From NCBI RefSeq assembly GCF_900107595.1, contig NZ_FNQF01000002.1, positions 310,001-374,000 of the forward strand: a stretch of DNA of 64,000 nt, in the 5' to 3' direction. Below, in pieces: positions 33,840-43,326 of the stretch. Within the stretch, counting starts at the first letter, position 1. Each line of letters starts with the position of its first letter. The DNA is from Psychroflexus halocasei (GTDB lineage Bacteria; Bacteroidota; Bacteroidia; Flavobacteriales; Flavobacteriaceae). The notes beneath the pieces are model-generated. The model saw nothing but the letters and a program-made list of their open reading frames with translations. It searched no databases and was not told the origin of the DNA. The position numbers and the translations under genes were made by a program.

Positions 33840-36800
33840 TTATTTTTTAATCAATCTAAATGTTTGTGTTTGTCCTTCAACTGTTGCTTTTACTAAATAA
33901 ACACCAGCCTGAACATCACTTAAGTCAAAACTAACATCAGTTGACTGTGGCGAGATATTTCTTACCTCTTGCCCTAACATATTGTAAATCACAACTTGTT
34001 CTAACTCGTAAGTTGAGTTAATCTCAAAGCTTGATTGTACTGGGTTAGGATAGTAAGTAAAGTTTGCGTCACTAAAGAAATCTTGATTTCCTGTTGTCAC
34101 ATCTGCATCTACATTAAAGATGATTTCTGTTTCACTTCCTGACGAACATGAATTTAATCCATCAGCATCTAATGTGATGTACATCATTCCTGACTGAGCA
34201 GTAAAGATTAATCCTGCCAGCTCACCTGCTGTTGTGGTTGGATTATCTGAATCATAAAGTACAACTCCTGTATCATCTGAACCATCGTAAATCATTAAAT
34301 CATCCCAAGTCCCTCCACTAAAGTTAGTTTCAAGTGTTCCTTGAATAAACTCAATTGTCAAAGTAGAACCATCTGATGACTCAAACAACCATTCTTTAAA
34401 ATCACTATTTTCATAGCAGTATGTTCCAGACTCAGTTGTGCCAGGTGTTACGATAACTGCTGCAATATTAGTTTTGAAATTAACTGGTGCTGATAATGGG
34501 CTTAAGCCATCTGCATCACAATCTCCTCTAACATAAGCATCATAATCCGTATCAACAGATAGTCCTGTTACTGTAACTGTAGAAACTCCTGCTGCAGTTG
34601 TTCCTGTTGCAACTGGTGTATCAACTGTAGGGTCTTCTCCTTCTACCATCACATACCATTCGTAACCATTGATTGTCTCTACATTATCTGTCCAACTCAA
34701 TTCTGCTTCTGTTGAACTGATATTGTCAACCGATAAGTCTGTTATTTCAGAACACGTCAATGGTGTTCTTACTTTAAAGTTATCAATGTAAATGTTGTAA
34801 TCTTCCGAATCATCAACCGAACCATCTGTTGCATAAAATGCAAACTGAACATTTGAACCTGTCGTTCCTGTTAAGTCAATTGTAACTGTTTCTCCTGCAT
34901 TTGAGGGTTCACTTCCTGCTTCCCATGATTGTAGCTCAATCCACGTAGTTCCGTCTGTTGAATAAAGCACAAAAACCTCATCATCAGAACCCATATCTAT
35001 ATCTGCTGAACCACTAAAAGCTGTAATACCAATATCGAAAACAACTTCATAACCATCAGCTGACAAATCAAATGCTGGTGAAATTAACCACTCTTTACGT
35101 GTATCAGTATATAAGTTAATTCGTGCAGCCCCTGAAGATCCATTGTTTAAAAAACCATCAGATGTCCATGCGCCTGAACCATAACTTGCTGGCCCTGTTA
35201 CAAAATCACCATCTTCAGCTTCTTCCCAACACACAGGTAGAAAATCTGAAAAATCTTCTAAATAATCAGGTACAAAAGTTTCACAAGCCGTTTGAAAACT
35301 TTCTGGACCTTCATAATCACTTAAACCATTCGCATCACAGTTTGATAAAATATAAAAATCATAAACTGTCGCTGCTGTTAATCCAGTCACGGTCACAGCT
35401 GTATCTCCTGGATTTGTTGTTCCAGACTCTATTGGTGTGTCAACTGCAGGATCTTCTCCTTCTGCCATAACAACCCAGTCGTAACCCAATTCTTCAGAAG
35501 CAGATACTGTCCAAGTGAATTCAGCTGACGTAGATGTAACATTTGTTTCATTAAGTGCTAAATCTGTTGGTGCTGCACAAGTTACAGTTGTTTCTACTGT
35601 TAAAGTATCAGAGTAATCACTCATTCCTTCAACACCACAATCTGTTCTCACGTAAACATCATAAGTTGTTGTTTCTGACAAACCAGTAATACTAACTGTT
35701 GTTACACCTGTTCCAGTTGTTCCTGTTTGAATAGGTGTATCAACATCAGGATTTTCTCCTGAAGCCATTACAAACCATTCGTAACCGTCAGTTTCTGTAG
35801 ATATAGCATTCCAATCTAAATCAAATGAATTACCATTTACATTTGAAGCTATTAAATTTGAAGGCTTAACACAAGCCGGTGCTAAATCAATTTGGATATC
35901 GTCAACATACAAATAATATTGGCCTGAAACTGAATACGCCTGAAAACCAAAATAATAAACGCCGTCTGCAGGAACTGTAAAAGCAACTTCAGCAATTTCA
36001 GAACCACTTAGAGTAATTGTATGATCATTTAAATTTTCTGTCATACTAGCAGCTTCTGGAGAAGTTCCGTAGGCTACTTTTAATTTTTCAGTATAAGACG
36101 TGGAGTTATTACCATATTGATAAGAAATTTCATAGTCTATACCAGCTTGCAAATTCAAGCCTTGTGTAAAATACCAAGTATTAGCATCTGAACTATAAGT
36201 ATATGAATACTCTAATACATTACCATTAAAACCATAACTTGTCTCAGTATCAGTCTTCCAGTCATTACTATCTCCTATTGTTTCAAGTGTACCACAATTT
36301 GGTAGATCTGGAGTTGTTACAGATTCAAAATCTTGAACAAATGGAATATTTGTAGCATCACAAACAGTAGAAGCGACAACTACTGGCTCTGAAAAAGAAC
36401 TTGTTCCTTCAGTACCACAGTCAGAAACGACATAAAAGTTATAAATAGTTGATGGATTTAACCCTGAAATAGTTCCAGTTGTTTCTCCTGCGGCAACCGT
36501 TTCAGTTGCTTCAGGTGTGTCAGAATAAGGGTCAGCACCTTCAGCAAAAGCATAAAGCACATAACCATCTGTAGCACCAGGTTCTTCATCCCATGATAAA
36601 TCCATAGAAGTTGTAGTTGGTGCAGATACAGCTACATTTTCAGGCATTAAACAAGATGGTATTTCTTCGATTGTTACATCGTCAATACCAAATCCATATA
36701 CTGTAGAACCTGATTGTGTTTGATGAAAAGCAACATAAATCGTTTGACCAGTATAAGCTGATAAATCAAGAATATGCTCTTCCCATTCAGTATTTGTGAC

Positions 36801-38231
36801 ATCAAAAGTCCCTAGATTATCCGTAAAACTCGCTACATCTGTATTTGTCGTTGAAACAAGAACATCATAGGTGTTATTTTGAGAAGAACTTTCAACAACA
36901 TCATACCATCTGATTTGCATATCGTTAGTTGCCGAAAAATCTAAAGCAGGCGAAATCAAATAATCATCTTCATTACCCATACCATGTGCTGTACTACTTC
37001 CTGAACGTGGCGTGATGTAACTAGCAGATTTTGTCCATGTATATGAATCATTATCATTATTAATGACTGACCAACACAAAGGTGCTTCAGGTGAGCCTGA
37101 CCAGTTTCCATCAAAATTTTGTGTTAAAGGAAAAGATGAATTTGCAGGACAAAGTGTTGCAAAACCAAAAGGACCAGTCCAATTACTTTCGTCACTTGGC
37201 CCACAATTAGCTTTCACATAAAACTCGTAAGATGAAGATGCTGTAAGACCTGTAATTGTTACTCCTAATGTTCCATCATTATCTTCAATGCTTGTTCCTT
37301 CAGTTAAAGGATCAAAACCTTCATCACCATAAATAACAGTCCATTCTGTTTCACCTCCGTTTGAAGTCCAACTTAAATCTGCTACTGTTGTTGTAATATT
37401 TGAAGCAACCAAATCTGACGGAGCTGGACAAGTTAATTCTTCTAAACAAAAAGAAACTAACTCAGCAGCTGTACCAAAATCATAAATTTGTATTATAAGA
37501 TCATCACCTATATTCCAGCCCGACAAAACTGTATCATCTGAAGCATAAGTAGATTCACATGTAATTTCTGTCCCGTCTGGCTGACGAATTATAATTCCTG
37601 GGTTACTATCACCATCATTCCAGATTAAAGCTGGTGATGTTGCTGTCCAAGAATAAAATAAATCAAGTCCTGTACTTGATCCATCACAAGATCCATCTAA
37701 ACCACTATCAGTTACAGATCCATCTCCATAATCATGAGAAAATGTTGGCGTATCACAACCTGTCCCTGGAGCTGAAGGTGTGATAGGAATTGCTCCTACT
37801 AAAGTGTCATTGGGTGCAGGACATGTGTCTTTAAATGAACCTAAGTCCAAATGACAATCAGAATCTCCGTCATGTTCTAAAACTAGATTAATAACAGTTC
37901 CTACAGGGATTGGTCCAAATGAAACAACTCCAGTTGATGTTACAGGAATGCTAGGCGCACCTAAGTCATTAGTAATTGTCAAACTTGTTGCATCACCCAT
38001 GTCGGTTACATCAACATTAATTGTATAAACACCATTGACACAATCTTCATCTATAGAAGTTGTTGCTTGCGGGGATGTACAATTTGCCTGAAAGGCTTCG
38101 AAAGAGTCAAAAGGATTCATGTCCAATGTGCTCAATTTTTCAGAGTCAAAACTCTCTGAAGTAAATAGCGCTGCTTCACTATGCCACGATATGGCAAACA
38201 GAAAAGCGAGCATTAAAGTAATTCTTTTCAT
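33840..38231 (-). CDS. T9SS-secreted modular protein with FN3 and jelly-roll-like domains
   Basis: A 1463-residue cell-surface or secreted protein. A signal peptide (residues 1-20, LMLAFLFAISWHSEA) is followed by a distinct N-terminal region (about 50-265), five fibronectin type III domains (about 267-360, 527-620, 787-881, 885-981, 1160-1253), three intervening jelly-roll, choice-of-anchor-J/MAM-like domains (about 366-524, 630-785, 988-1157), a CUB-like domain (about 1258-1376, DDLMIYDGSDDTG) and a C-terminal type A T9SS sorting domain (about 1390-1463, YYPNPVQSSFEI to GVYLVKATVEGQTQTFRLIKK in part). No protease or glycosidase site is visible, so adhesion or glycan binding is the likeliest role. 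It appears monocistronic. Confidence 0.9.
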   Translation of the reverse strand: MKRITLMLAFLFAISWHSEAALFTSESFDSEKLSTLDMNPFDSFEAFQANCTSPQATTSIDEDCVNGVYTINVDVTDMGDATSLTITNDLGAPSIPVTSTGVVSFGPIPVGTVINLVLEHDGDSDCHLDLGSFKDTCPAPNDTLVGAIPITPSAPGTGCDTPTFSHDYGDGSVTDSGLDGSCDGSSTGLDLFYSWTATSPALIWNDGDSNPGIIIRQPDGTEITCESTYASDDTVLSGWNIGDDLIIQIYDFGTAAELVSFCLEELTCPAPSDLVASNITTTVADLSWTSNGGETEWTVIYGDEGFDPLTEGTSIEDNDGTLGVTITGLTASSSYEFYVKANCGPSDESNWTGPFGFATLCPANSSFPLTQNFDGNWSGSPEAPLCWSVINNDNDSYTWTKSASYITPRSGSSTAHGMGNEDDYLISPALDFSATNDMQIRWYDVVESSSQNNTYDVLVSTTNTDVASFTDNLGTFDVTNTEWEEHILDLSAYTGQTIYVAFHQTQSGSTVYGFGIDDVTIEEIPSCLMPENVAVSAPTTTSMDLSWDEEPGATDGYVLYAFAEGADPYSDTPEATETVAAGETTGTISGLNPSTIYNFYVVSDCGTEGTSSFSEPVVVASTVCDATNIPFVQDFESVTTPDLPNCGTLETIGDSNDWKTDTETSYGFNGNVLEYSYTYSSDANTWYFTQGLNLQAGIDYEISYQYGNNSTSYTEKLKVAYGTSPEAASMTENLNDHTITLSGSEIAEVAFTVPADGVYYFGFQAYSVSGQYYLYVDDIQIDLAPACVKPSNLIASNVNGNSFDLDWNAISTETDGYEWFVMASGENPDVDTPIQTGTTGTGVTTVSITGLSETTTYDVYVRTDCGVEGMSDYSDTLTVETTVTCAAPTDLALNETNVTSTSAEFTWTVSASEELGYDWVVMAEGEDPAVDTPIESGTTNPGDTAVTVTGLTAATVYDFYILSNCDANGLSDYEGPESFQTACETFVPDYLEDFSDFLPVCWEEAEDGDFVTGPASYGSGAWTSDGFLNNGSSGAARINLYTDTRKEWLISPAFDLSADGYEVVFDIGITAFSGSADIDMGSDDEVFVLYSTDGTTWIELQSWEAGSEPSNAGETVTIDLTGTTGSNVQFAFYATDGSVDDSEDYNIYIDNFKVRTPLTCSEITDLSVDNISSTEAELSWTDNVETINGYEWYVMVEGEDPTVDTPVATGTTAAGVSTVTVTGLSVDTDYDAYVRGDCDADGLSPLSAPVNFKTNIAAVIVTPGTTESGTYCYENSDFKEWLFESSDGSTLTIEFIQGTLETNFSGGTWDDLMIYDGSDDTGVVLYDSDNPTTTAGELAGLIFTAQSGMMYITLDADGLNSCSSGSETEIIFNVDADVTTGNQDFFSDANFTYYPNPVQSSFEINSTYELEQVVIYNMLGQEVRNISPQSTDVSFDLSDVQAGVYLVKATVEGQTQTFRLIKK

Positions 38232-38232
38232 A

Positions 38233-38269
38233 ATTCGTTATATTTTATAATTGTTTAATGTTAACGAAT
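38233..38269 (-). promoter_or_regulatory. Inverted repeat in the leader of the T9SS protein gene
   Basis: Arms ATTCGTTA (38233-38240) and TAACGAAT (38262-38269), 21-base loop, end one base before the start codon. It could fold in the mRNA leader and shield the initiation region, or bind a regulator; no TAnnTTTG box was found nearby. Confidence 0.35.
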
Positions 38270-38305
38270 ATATAAAATTAATTAATAATTAAGAGTTTTT
38301 TAAAT

Positions 38306-38330
38306 AAAAAAAACGCCCGAAAGCGTTTTT
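38306..38330 (-). terminator. Intrinsic terminator after fabI
   Basis: On the minus strand AAAAACGC pairs with GCGTTTTT around a six-base loop, followed by a long T run. It lies about 30 bases after the fabI stop and isolates the downstream T9SS gene. Confidence 0.85.
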
Positions 38331-38359
38331 AGAAATATAAATATTTATAATAAGTGTTA

Positions 38360-39169
38360 TTATTCAAATTTCTCAATAACATCTTGACTCACGCCAACAT
38401 TAGAGAAACCTCCATCATGATAAAGGTTCTGTAATGTCACTTTTTTTGTTAAGTCAGAAAATAAACTAATTGTGTAATCTGCACATTCAAGAGCTGTTGC
38501 ATTTCCTAGAGGTGACATTTTATCTGCGTAATTAATAAAAGCCTCAAAACCTTTCACTCCTTTTCCTGCTGTTGTTGGAGTTGGAGATTGAGAAATCGTG
38601 TTTACTCTTACTTTATTGTCTTTACCAAAGAAATAACCAAAACTACGTGCAATAGATTCTAAATAAGCTTTATTATCAGCCATATCATTATAATCAGGAA
38701 AAACACGTTGTGCAGCCATATACGTTAAAGCAACAATGCTTCCCCACTCATTCATCGCATCTTTTTCTTTTAAAACTTGCATGACTTTATGAAATGATAA
38801 GGCAGAAACGTCCATACCTTTGTGCGTCCAATCGTAATTTTGATTTGTGTAATGCCTTCCTTTTCTCACATTAATAGACATACCGATTGAGTGCAATACG
38901 AAATCTATTTTACCTCCTAAAATTTCTGTCGCCTGATCAACTAACTTTTCAAGATCTTCAATATTAGTTGCATCAGCTGCAATTATTTCAGAATTTGTTT
39001 TTTCAGCTAGGTCTTTGATTGACCCCATACGCATCGCTATTGGCGCATTTGACAACACAAAAGTTCCGCCTTCTTCATGAACACGTTCTGCTGTTTTCCA
39101 TGCGATAGAATTTTCATCTAATGCACCAAAAATAATTCCTCTTTTTCCTTTTAATAAATTGTATGACAT
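38360..39169 (-). CDS. fabI: Enoyl-[acyl-carrier-protein] reductase (NADH), FabI type
   Basis: Reduces the enoyl-ACP double bond in the last step of each fatty acid elongation cycle. The 269 residues start LLKGKRGIIFGALDENSIAW, the FabI variant of the short-chain dehydrogenase fold. Other landmarks are DFVLHSIGMS and the catalytic Tyr-x6-Lys in FPDYNDMADNKAYLES, with RVNTISQSPTPTTAGKGV after it. It lies 34 bases downstream of recN and is the last gene before a terminator. It is the known target site type for triclosan-like inhibitors. Confidence 0.94.
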   Translation of the reverse strand: MSYNLLKGKRGIIFGALDENSIAWKTAERVHEEGGTFVLSNAPIAMRMGSIKDLAEKTNSEIIAADATNIEDLEKLVDQATEILGGKIDFVLHSIGMSINVRKGRHYTNQNYDWTHKGMDVSALSFHKVMQVLKEKDAMNEWGSIVALTYMAAQRVFPDYNDMADNKAYLESIARSFGYFFGKDNKVRVNTISQSPTPTTAGKGVKGFEAFINYADKMSPLGNATALECADYTISLFSDLTKKVTLQNLYHDGGFSNVGVSQDVIEKFE

Positions 39170-39203
39170 GTGATTGATATTTTGATTTGTAAATTTATAA
39201 CAT

Positions 39204-40856
39204 TTATTGATCTAACAAAGATTTTGCATGCGAAACTGCTGATTCAGAATCTTTGCTTCCAAGCATTTCGGCCAACTCATCAACGCGTTCTTTAGTCGAT
39301 AAAACTGATATTTGTGATTGTGTTTTCTGATTCACAACTTCTTTAAACACTCTTAAATGTGTTTTTCCTTTCGCTGCAATTTGTGGTAAGTGTGTGATAG
39401 ATATCACCTGCATATTTTCAGACATATCAAGCATGACGTCTCCCATTTTTTCTGCGATTTCACCTGAAACACCTGTATCTATTTCATCAAAAATTAAACT
39501 TGGCAATTTTAAGTGTTGAGATAATAAATATTTAATAGCTAAAGTAATTCTTGACATTTCTCCTCCTGAAGCAACTTTTTTAATCGCCTTTAGTTCTTGT
39601 CCTTTATTTGCTGTAAACAACCATTCAAACTTATCGCCTCCCTGAGCTGTGTAATTTTTATCGAAAATTCCTGATATTTTAAGTTGAGCATCTTGAATAC
39701 CAAGATTTTTCAACATCAACTCAACGTGCTCACTGATAATTTTAACGACTTTGTTTCGGTTTTTAAATAAGACCTGAGCTGATTTTTTTAACTTTTCTTC
39801 TTCTTCAAAAATCTTCTTCTTTATCGCATCTTGATTAGATTGTGCATTATCTGAATTCTCAATCTCTTTCTCTAATCGAGACTGAATATCTAAGAGCTCT
39901 TCTATTGTTTGAACTTGATGCTTGTTTTGCAAATGATAAATTGCTTCCAATTTATCATCAACTTGAGTTTTTAGCTCTGGATCATTTTCAACATTTTCAA
40001 ACTCTCGTTCAAGGTCACTTGTCAAATCTTCAACTTCAATCAAAACACTTTCTAACCTTTCTGAAAAGCCTGCCATTTTCTCATCATATTTAGCAGCATT
40101 TTTTAATGAAGTCGCGCTTTGTCTTAATTGCCCTAAAGCTCCCACATCTTCATGAGTCAATGTTTGCAAACTATCCGACAAACTTTCTTGAAGAACTTCA
40201 ACATTATCGAGTTTAGCTTTAAGCTTTTCTAGATTAGCTTGCTCTCCTGCTTTGAGTTTGGCTTCATCTAATTCATTGTATAAAAACAAATTATAATCAT
40301 AAGCTGCGGAAGCTTGACGTTGTTGTTCTTCTAAATCATGAAGTTCTTTTTTTAATTCTGCTAATTGGTAATAAGAATCTTGATATTTTTTCTTTTGAAC
40401 ATCTGTTGAAGCAATCGTGTCTAATATAAAATATTGAAAATCTTCTTCTCCAATACTCAATGTTTGATGCTGACTGTGAATATCGATAAGATGCTGACCT
40501 AATTGTGAAATTTGGGCTAAACGAACTGGGGTATCATTGACAAAAGATCTTGATTTTCCTGATGGTAATATCTCTCGACGGATAATCGTGCTATCATCAT
40601 AATCGATGTCCAGTTCTTCAAAAATTGCTTGAAGTTGATAATCAGATATATTAAACTCAGCTTCAATAACACATTTTTTAGACGCATCACGAACTGTGCT
40701 TAAATCTGCCCTTTTTCCCAAAAGTAAACTAATGGCACCAAGTAAAATTGATTTACCTGCGCCAGTTTCTCCTGTAATTACGGTAAAGCCTTTATTGATG
40801 TTAAGTTGAACATCTTCAATGAGTGCAAAATTTCGGATATTTAGTTTGTTCAGCAA
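39204..40856 (-). CDS. recN: DNA repair protein RecN
   Basis: SMC-like ATPase for double-strand break repair. The 550 residues begin with LNKLNIRNFALIEDVQLNIN and a Walker A motif (VITGETGAGKSILLGAISLL), continue through two coiled-coil arms (about 155-360, rich in Glu/Lys/Leu) and return to the head domain with the signature ASGGEMSRITLAIKYLL and Walker B PSLIFDEIDTGVSGEIAEK. The length matches the family. The gene follows the DUF4835 gene in a bamD-rpoZ-coaBC-DUF4835-recN order that I recognise as conserved in Flavobacteriia. Confidence 0.96.
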   Translation of the reverse strand: MLNKLNIRNFALIEDVQLNINKGFTVITGETGAGKSILLGAISLLLGKRADLSTVRDASKKCVIEAEFNISDYQLQAIFEELDIDYDDSTIIRREILPSGKSRSFVNDTPVRLAQISQLGQHLIDIHSQHQTLSIGEEDFQYFILDTIASTDVQKKKYQDSYYQLAELKKELHDLEEQQRQASAAYDYNLFLYNELDEAKLKAGEQANLEKLKAKLDNVEVLQESLSDSLQTLTHEDVGALGQLRQSATSLKNAAKYDEKMAGFSERLESVLIEVEDLTSDLEREFENVENDPELKTQVDDKLEAIYHLQNKHQVQTIEELLDIQSRLEKEIENSDNAQSNQDAIKKKIFEEEEKLKKSAQVLFKNRNKVVKIISEHVELMLKNLGIQDAQLKISGIFDKNYTAQGGDKFEWLFTANKGQELKAIKKVASGGEMSRITLAIKYLLSQHLKLPSLIFDEIDTGVSGEIAEKMGDVMLDMSENMQVISITHLPQIAAKGKTHLRVFKEVVNQKTQSQISVLSTKERVDELAEMLGSKDSESAVSHAKSLLDQ

Positions 40857-40873
40857 AGTCTTTAATTTTGCTG

Positions 40874-40902
40874 TAAATTTACGAAACTTGCGGAATAATC
40901 AA
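40874..40902 (-). promoter_or_regulatory. Possible promoter of recN
   Basis: On the minus strand TTG (complement of 40900-40902), an 18-base spacer, then TAAATTTA (40874-40881), one base from the TAnnTTTG consensus. The position, 17 bases before the recN start, is reasonable. Confidence 0.35.
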
Positions 40903-40910
40903 GCTTTTGA

Positions 40911-41795
40911 TTAAGATTTGATTTGTCGCCAAGAACGACTGTGAACTGGAGAAATACTTAGAAGTAATTTTTTAATTTCAGCATGGTTTTCGTCATTACC
41001 ACCGCTGTAGATTTGTAAAATTTCATTTGCTTTTGCATCAAAAAATCCTCTAATGACTGTTGAACTAGATCTGGATTTAGATAATGCTGAAATCTCTTTT
41101 AAGCTTTCGGTAATTTCAGATTTTGCTTTTTCAGAATCCATATAAAACTGGTCTAAACCTTGACGGTGATAGCGGTAATATGCTGATCTAAAATTAGCGT
41201 AATTTGCAGAGATGAGTTCTCTAATCAGATTGACACGAGAGTTATTTCCTGATGAAGCATCCCAACCTGTTCCTCTTTGTTGTGAAAAATTCGCAATTTG
41301 GTTAGCTGTTTCATAATAATCTGTTCCACCTTTTTCTTCAAAGCTATCGGCATCCAATCCTAAAATGGCATAAACATAATAGGAAATTGTCGAAACTAAA
41401 TTATTCTGATAACTCGTTGATGAAAAGTTGAGCGCTTGGTATTCGTTGTATTGAAAGTTAAAATCAGAATCCTTGTAATTCATTAATGAAGAAACCTGAT
41501 CGGTTCCAAAAATAGGTCGAGAAGCTTGGATTTGTAATGTTGCTCTGAAGTTATTTTCCTTTAAATCTTGCACCATGATAAAGAAACTAATATCAATCTT
41601 TTGGTGAGACTCTAAATCTTGATTTGTCCATGAGTTTCTATTGATGAACTCAGTCAATTCGGTTTCCAATGTTTTAAAAACGCTTAACTGGGTTTGTCCT
41701 GTTTGCTTAGCATCAATGGTAACTTCAGCATTGATTTCTTGTGAAAAACCAATTTGAACTACAAAACAAAAAGCAATAATAAATAGGTTTTTCAT
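40911..41795 (-). CDS. DUF4835 family exported protein
   Basis: A 294-residue protein with a signal peptide (LFIIAFCFVVQIGFSQE, cleavage near residue 18) and no sorting domain or lipobox, so probably periplasmic. The body contains EINAEVTIDAKQTGQTQLSV near the start, SFFIMVQDLKENNFRATLQI and YYVYAILGLDADSFEEKGG. The family is restricted mainly to Bacteroidota and I know of no biochemical function. Its ATG overlaps the coaBC stop (ATGA), and it stands between coaBC and recN in a conserved order, close to bamD, which hints at an envelope role. Confidence 0.85.
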   Translation of the reverse strand: MKNLFIIAFCFVVQIGFSQEINAEVTIDAKQTGQTQLSVFKTLETELTEFINRNSWTNQDLESHQKIDISFFIMVQDLKENNFRATLQIQASRPIFGTDQVSSLMNYKDSDFNFQYNEYQALNFSSTSYQNNLVSTISYYVYAILGLDADSFEEKGGTDYYETANQIANFSQQRGTGWDASSGNNSRVNLIRELISANYANFRSAYYRYHRQGLDQFYMDSEKAKSEITESLKEISALSKSRSSSTVIRGFFDAKANEILQIYSGGNDENHAEIKKLLLSISPVHSRSWRQIKS

Positions 41796-42991
41796 GATAA
41801 AATATTTGATGAGATAAATTTAAAAATATCTTGAGCAACTTCATTTTTGGGTTTTGCATCAAAGTCAAGCTGTTCATTTTTTGTCAGTAAACTTACTTGA
41901 TTAAAGTCTGAACCAAAAACTTGATTAGAAGCATTAAGTTGATTTAAAACAATAACATCAAGATTTTTCTTTTCGATTTTAGCTTTTGCATGTACTTCAG
42001 CATTTTCAGTTTCTAAAGCAAAGCCCACAAGATATTGATCGGTTTTATGCTCTCCGATATATTTCAAAATATCTTGAGTTTTCTCTAACTCTAAAGTCAT
42101 TGTTTCATTTGACTTTTTAATTTTCTGATCAGCTTGGTGTTTGGGTTTATAGTCAGAAACCGCTGCAGAAGAAATGATGACATCAGCAGAGCTAAATTCT
42201 TTTTGTACAGCCTGAAACATTTCTTCGGTAGATCTCACATTAATAAGTTTGAGGTGAGGATGAGAAATAGTCAAATATGTTGGCCCAGAAATCAAAACAA
42301 CATCAGCGCCTAATCTTAAAGCTTCTTTAGCTAAAGCATAACCCATTTTTCCACTAGATCGATTTCCTATAAACCGAACTGGATCAATAGCTTCATAAGT
42401 TGGCCCAGCAGTGATTAAAACGCGTTTTCCATGTAAAGGTAATTGAGATAGTAAATCTTGACTGACGAATTCAAGAATCTCTTCTGGTTCAGCCATTCGG
42501 CCTTCTCCAGATAATCCACTTGCTAATTCTCCTACTCCTGGTTTAATAAATTTGTTTCCAAATTTGATCAACTGATCGATGCTTTGTTTTGTACTGCGAT
42601 GCTTATACATATCTAAATCCATTGCTGGCGCAAAATAAACTGGACATTTTGCCGAAAGATATGTTGTCAACAAAAGATTATTTGCTGTGCCATTTGCCAT
42701 TTTAGACAAGGTATTTGCAGTGGCTGGAGCGATTATAAACAAATCAGCCCACAAACCTAAATCAACATGATTTGTCCAGTTTCCTTCATCATCAGCCAAT
42801 TGATGATAAACAGGATGTCCTGAAAGTGTTGATAAAGTAAGCGGGGTTACAAAATCTAGTGCATCAGGTGTCAAAATGACTTTGACGTCTGCACCATTTT
42901 TTTTTAATAATCTAACTAAAAAAGCAGATTTGTAAGCGGCAATACCAGCTGTGATGCCGACTAATATTTTCTTGCCGCTCAAAACTTGCAT
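41792..42991 (-). CDS. coaBC: Bifunctional phosphopantothenoylcysteine decarboxylase / phosphopantothenate-cysteine ligase
   Basis: Two consecutive steps of coenzyme A synthesis in one 399-residue protein. The N-terminal flavin-dependent CoaC half (about 1-180) has ILVGITAGIAAYKSAFLVR, WTNHVDLGLWADLFIIAPAT and the active-site segment CPVYFAPAMDLDMY. The C-terminal CoaB half (about 185-399) has VLITAGPTYEAIDPVRFIGN, SSGKMGYALAKEALRLGA and SSAAVSDYKPK, with the K of KIKKS for nucleotide. It overlaps rpoZ upstream by one base (TAATG) and the DUF4835 gene downstream by four, so the run is tightly coupled. Confidence 0.96.
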   Translation of the reverse strand: MQVLSGKKILVGITAGIAAYKSAFLVRLLKKNGADVKVILTPDALDFVTPLTLSTLSGHPVYHQLADDEGNWTNHVDLGLWADLFIIAPATANTLSKMANGTANNLLLTTYLSAKCPVYFAPAMDLDMYKHRSTKQSIDQLIKFGNKFIKPGVGELASGLSGEGRMAEPEEILEFVSQDLLSQLPLHGKRVLITAGPTYEAIDPVRFIGNRSSGKMGYALAKEALRLGADVVLISGPTYLTISHPHLKLINVRSTEEMFQAVQKEFSSADVIISSAAVSDYKPKHQADQKIKKSNETMTLELEKTQDILKYIGEHKTDQYLVGFALETENAEVHAKAKIEKKNLDVIVLNQLNASNQVFGSDFNQVSLLTKNEQLDFDAKPKNEVAQDIFKFISSNILS

Positions 42992-43326
42992 TATGCTTCT
43001 TCGTTTTCTTTAGTATTTCTGTAGTAGATTTTATCTTCTAACCACTCTTGTAAAGCTAAAGCATGTGGTTTAGGCAATCTTTCATAAAACTTAGAAACCT
43101 CGATTTGCTCTTTGTTTTCAAATATTTCTTCTAAACTTTCATTGTATGTTGCAAACTCATCAAGCTTTTCAAGTAGCTCTTTTTTCATATCAGAATTAAT
43201 CTGACTAGAACGCTTTGCGATGATTGAGATTGCCTCGTAAATATTATCAGTAGGCGCATCGATTTTATTCTTATCGATAGTTTCTGTACTCGTTGGCGCT
43301 TTAGAATCTTTAATATTAGTTTTCAT
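42991..43326 (-). CDS. rpoZ: DNA-directed RNA polymerase omega subunit (Bacteroidota type)
   Basis: A 111-residue RNA polymerase assembly subunit. The core NIYEAISIIAKRSSQINSDM matches the omega/Rpb6 helix that clamps the beta-prime C-terminus, and the tail SKFYERLPKPHALALQEWLE is typical of the Bacteroidota form, which is longer than E. coli omega is not by much (91 residues there). A disordered threonine- and lysine-rich N-terminus precedes it. Its first codons overlap the end of bamD by 11 bases. This location between bamD and coaBC is usual in flavobacteria. Confidence 0.9.
   Translation of the reverse strand: MKTNIKDSKAPTSTETIDKNKIDAPTDNIYEAISIIAKRSSQINSDMKKELLEKLDEFATYNESLEEIFENKEQIEVSKFYERLPKPHALALQEWLEDKIYYRNTKENEEA

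Noticed and set aside
35123-35470. A 115-codon open frame on + within the T9SS gene
   Set aside because: It is antisense to a clear domain protein, has low-complexity composition rich in His, Leu and Gln, and no independent start signal.
33840-38231. Repeated FN3 units as a CRISPR or tandem DNA repeat
   Set aside because: The repetition is at protein level, diverged, and in frame with domain boundaries.
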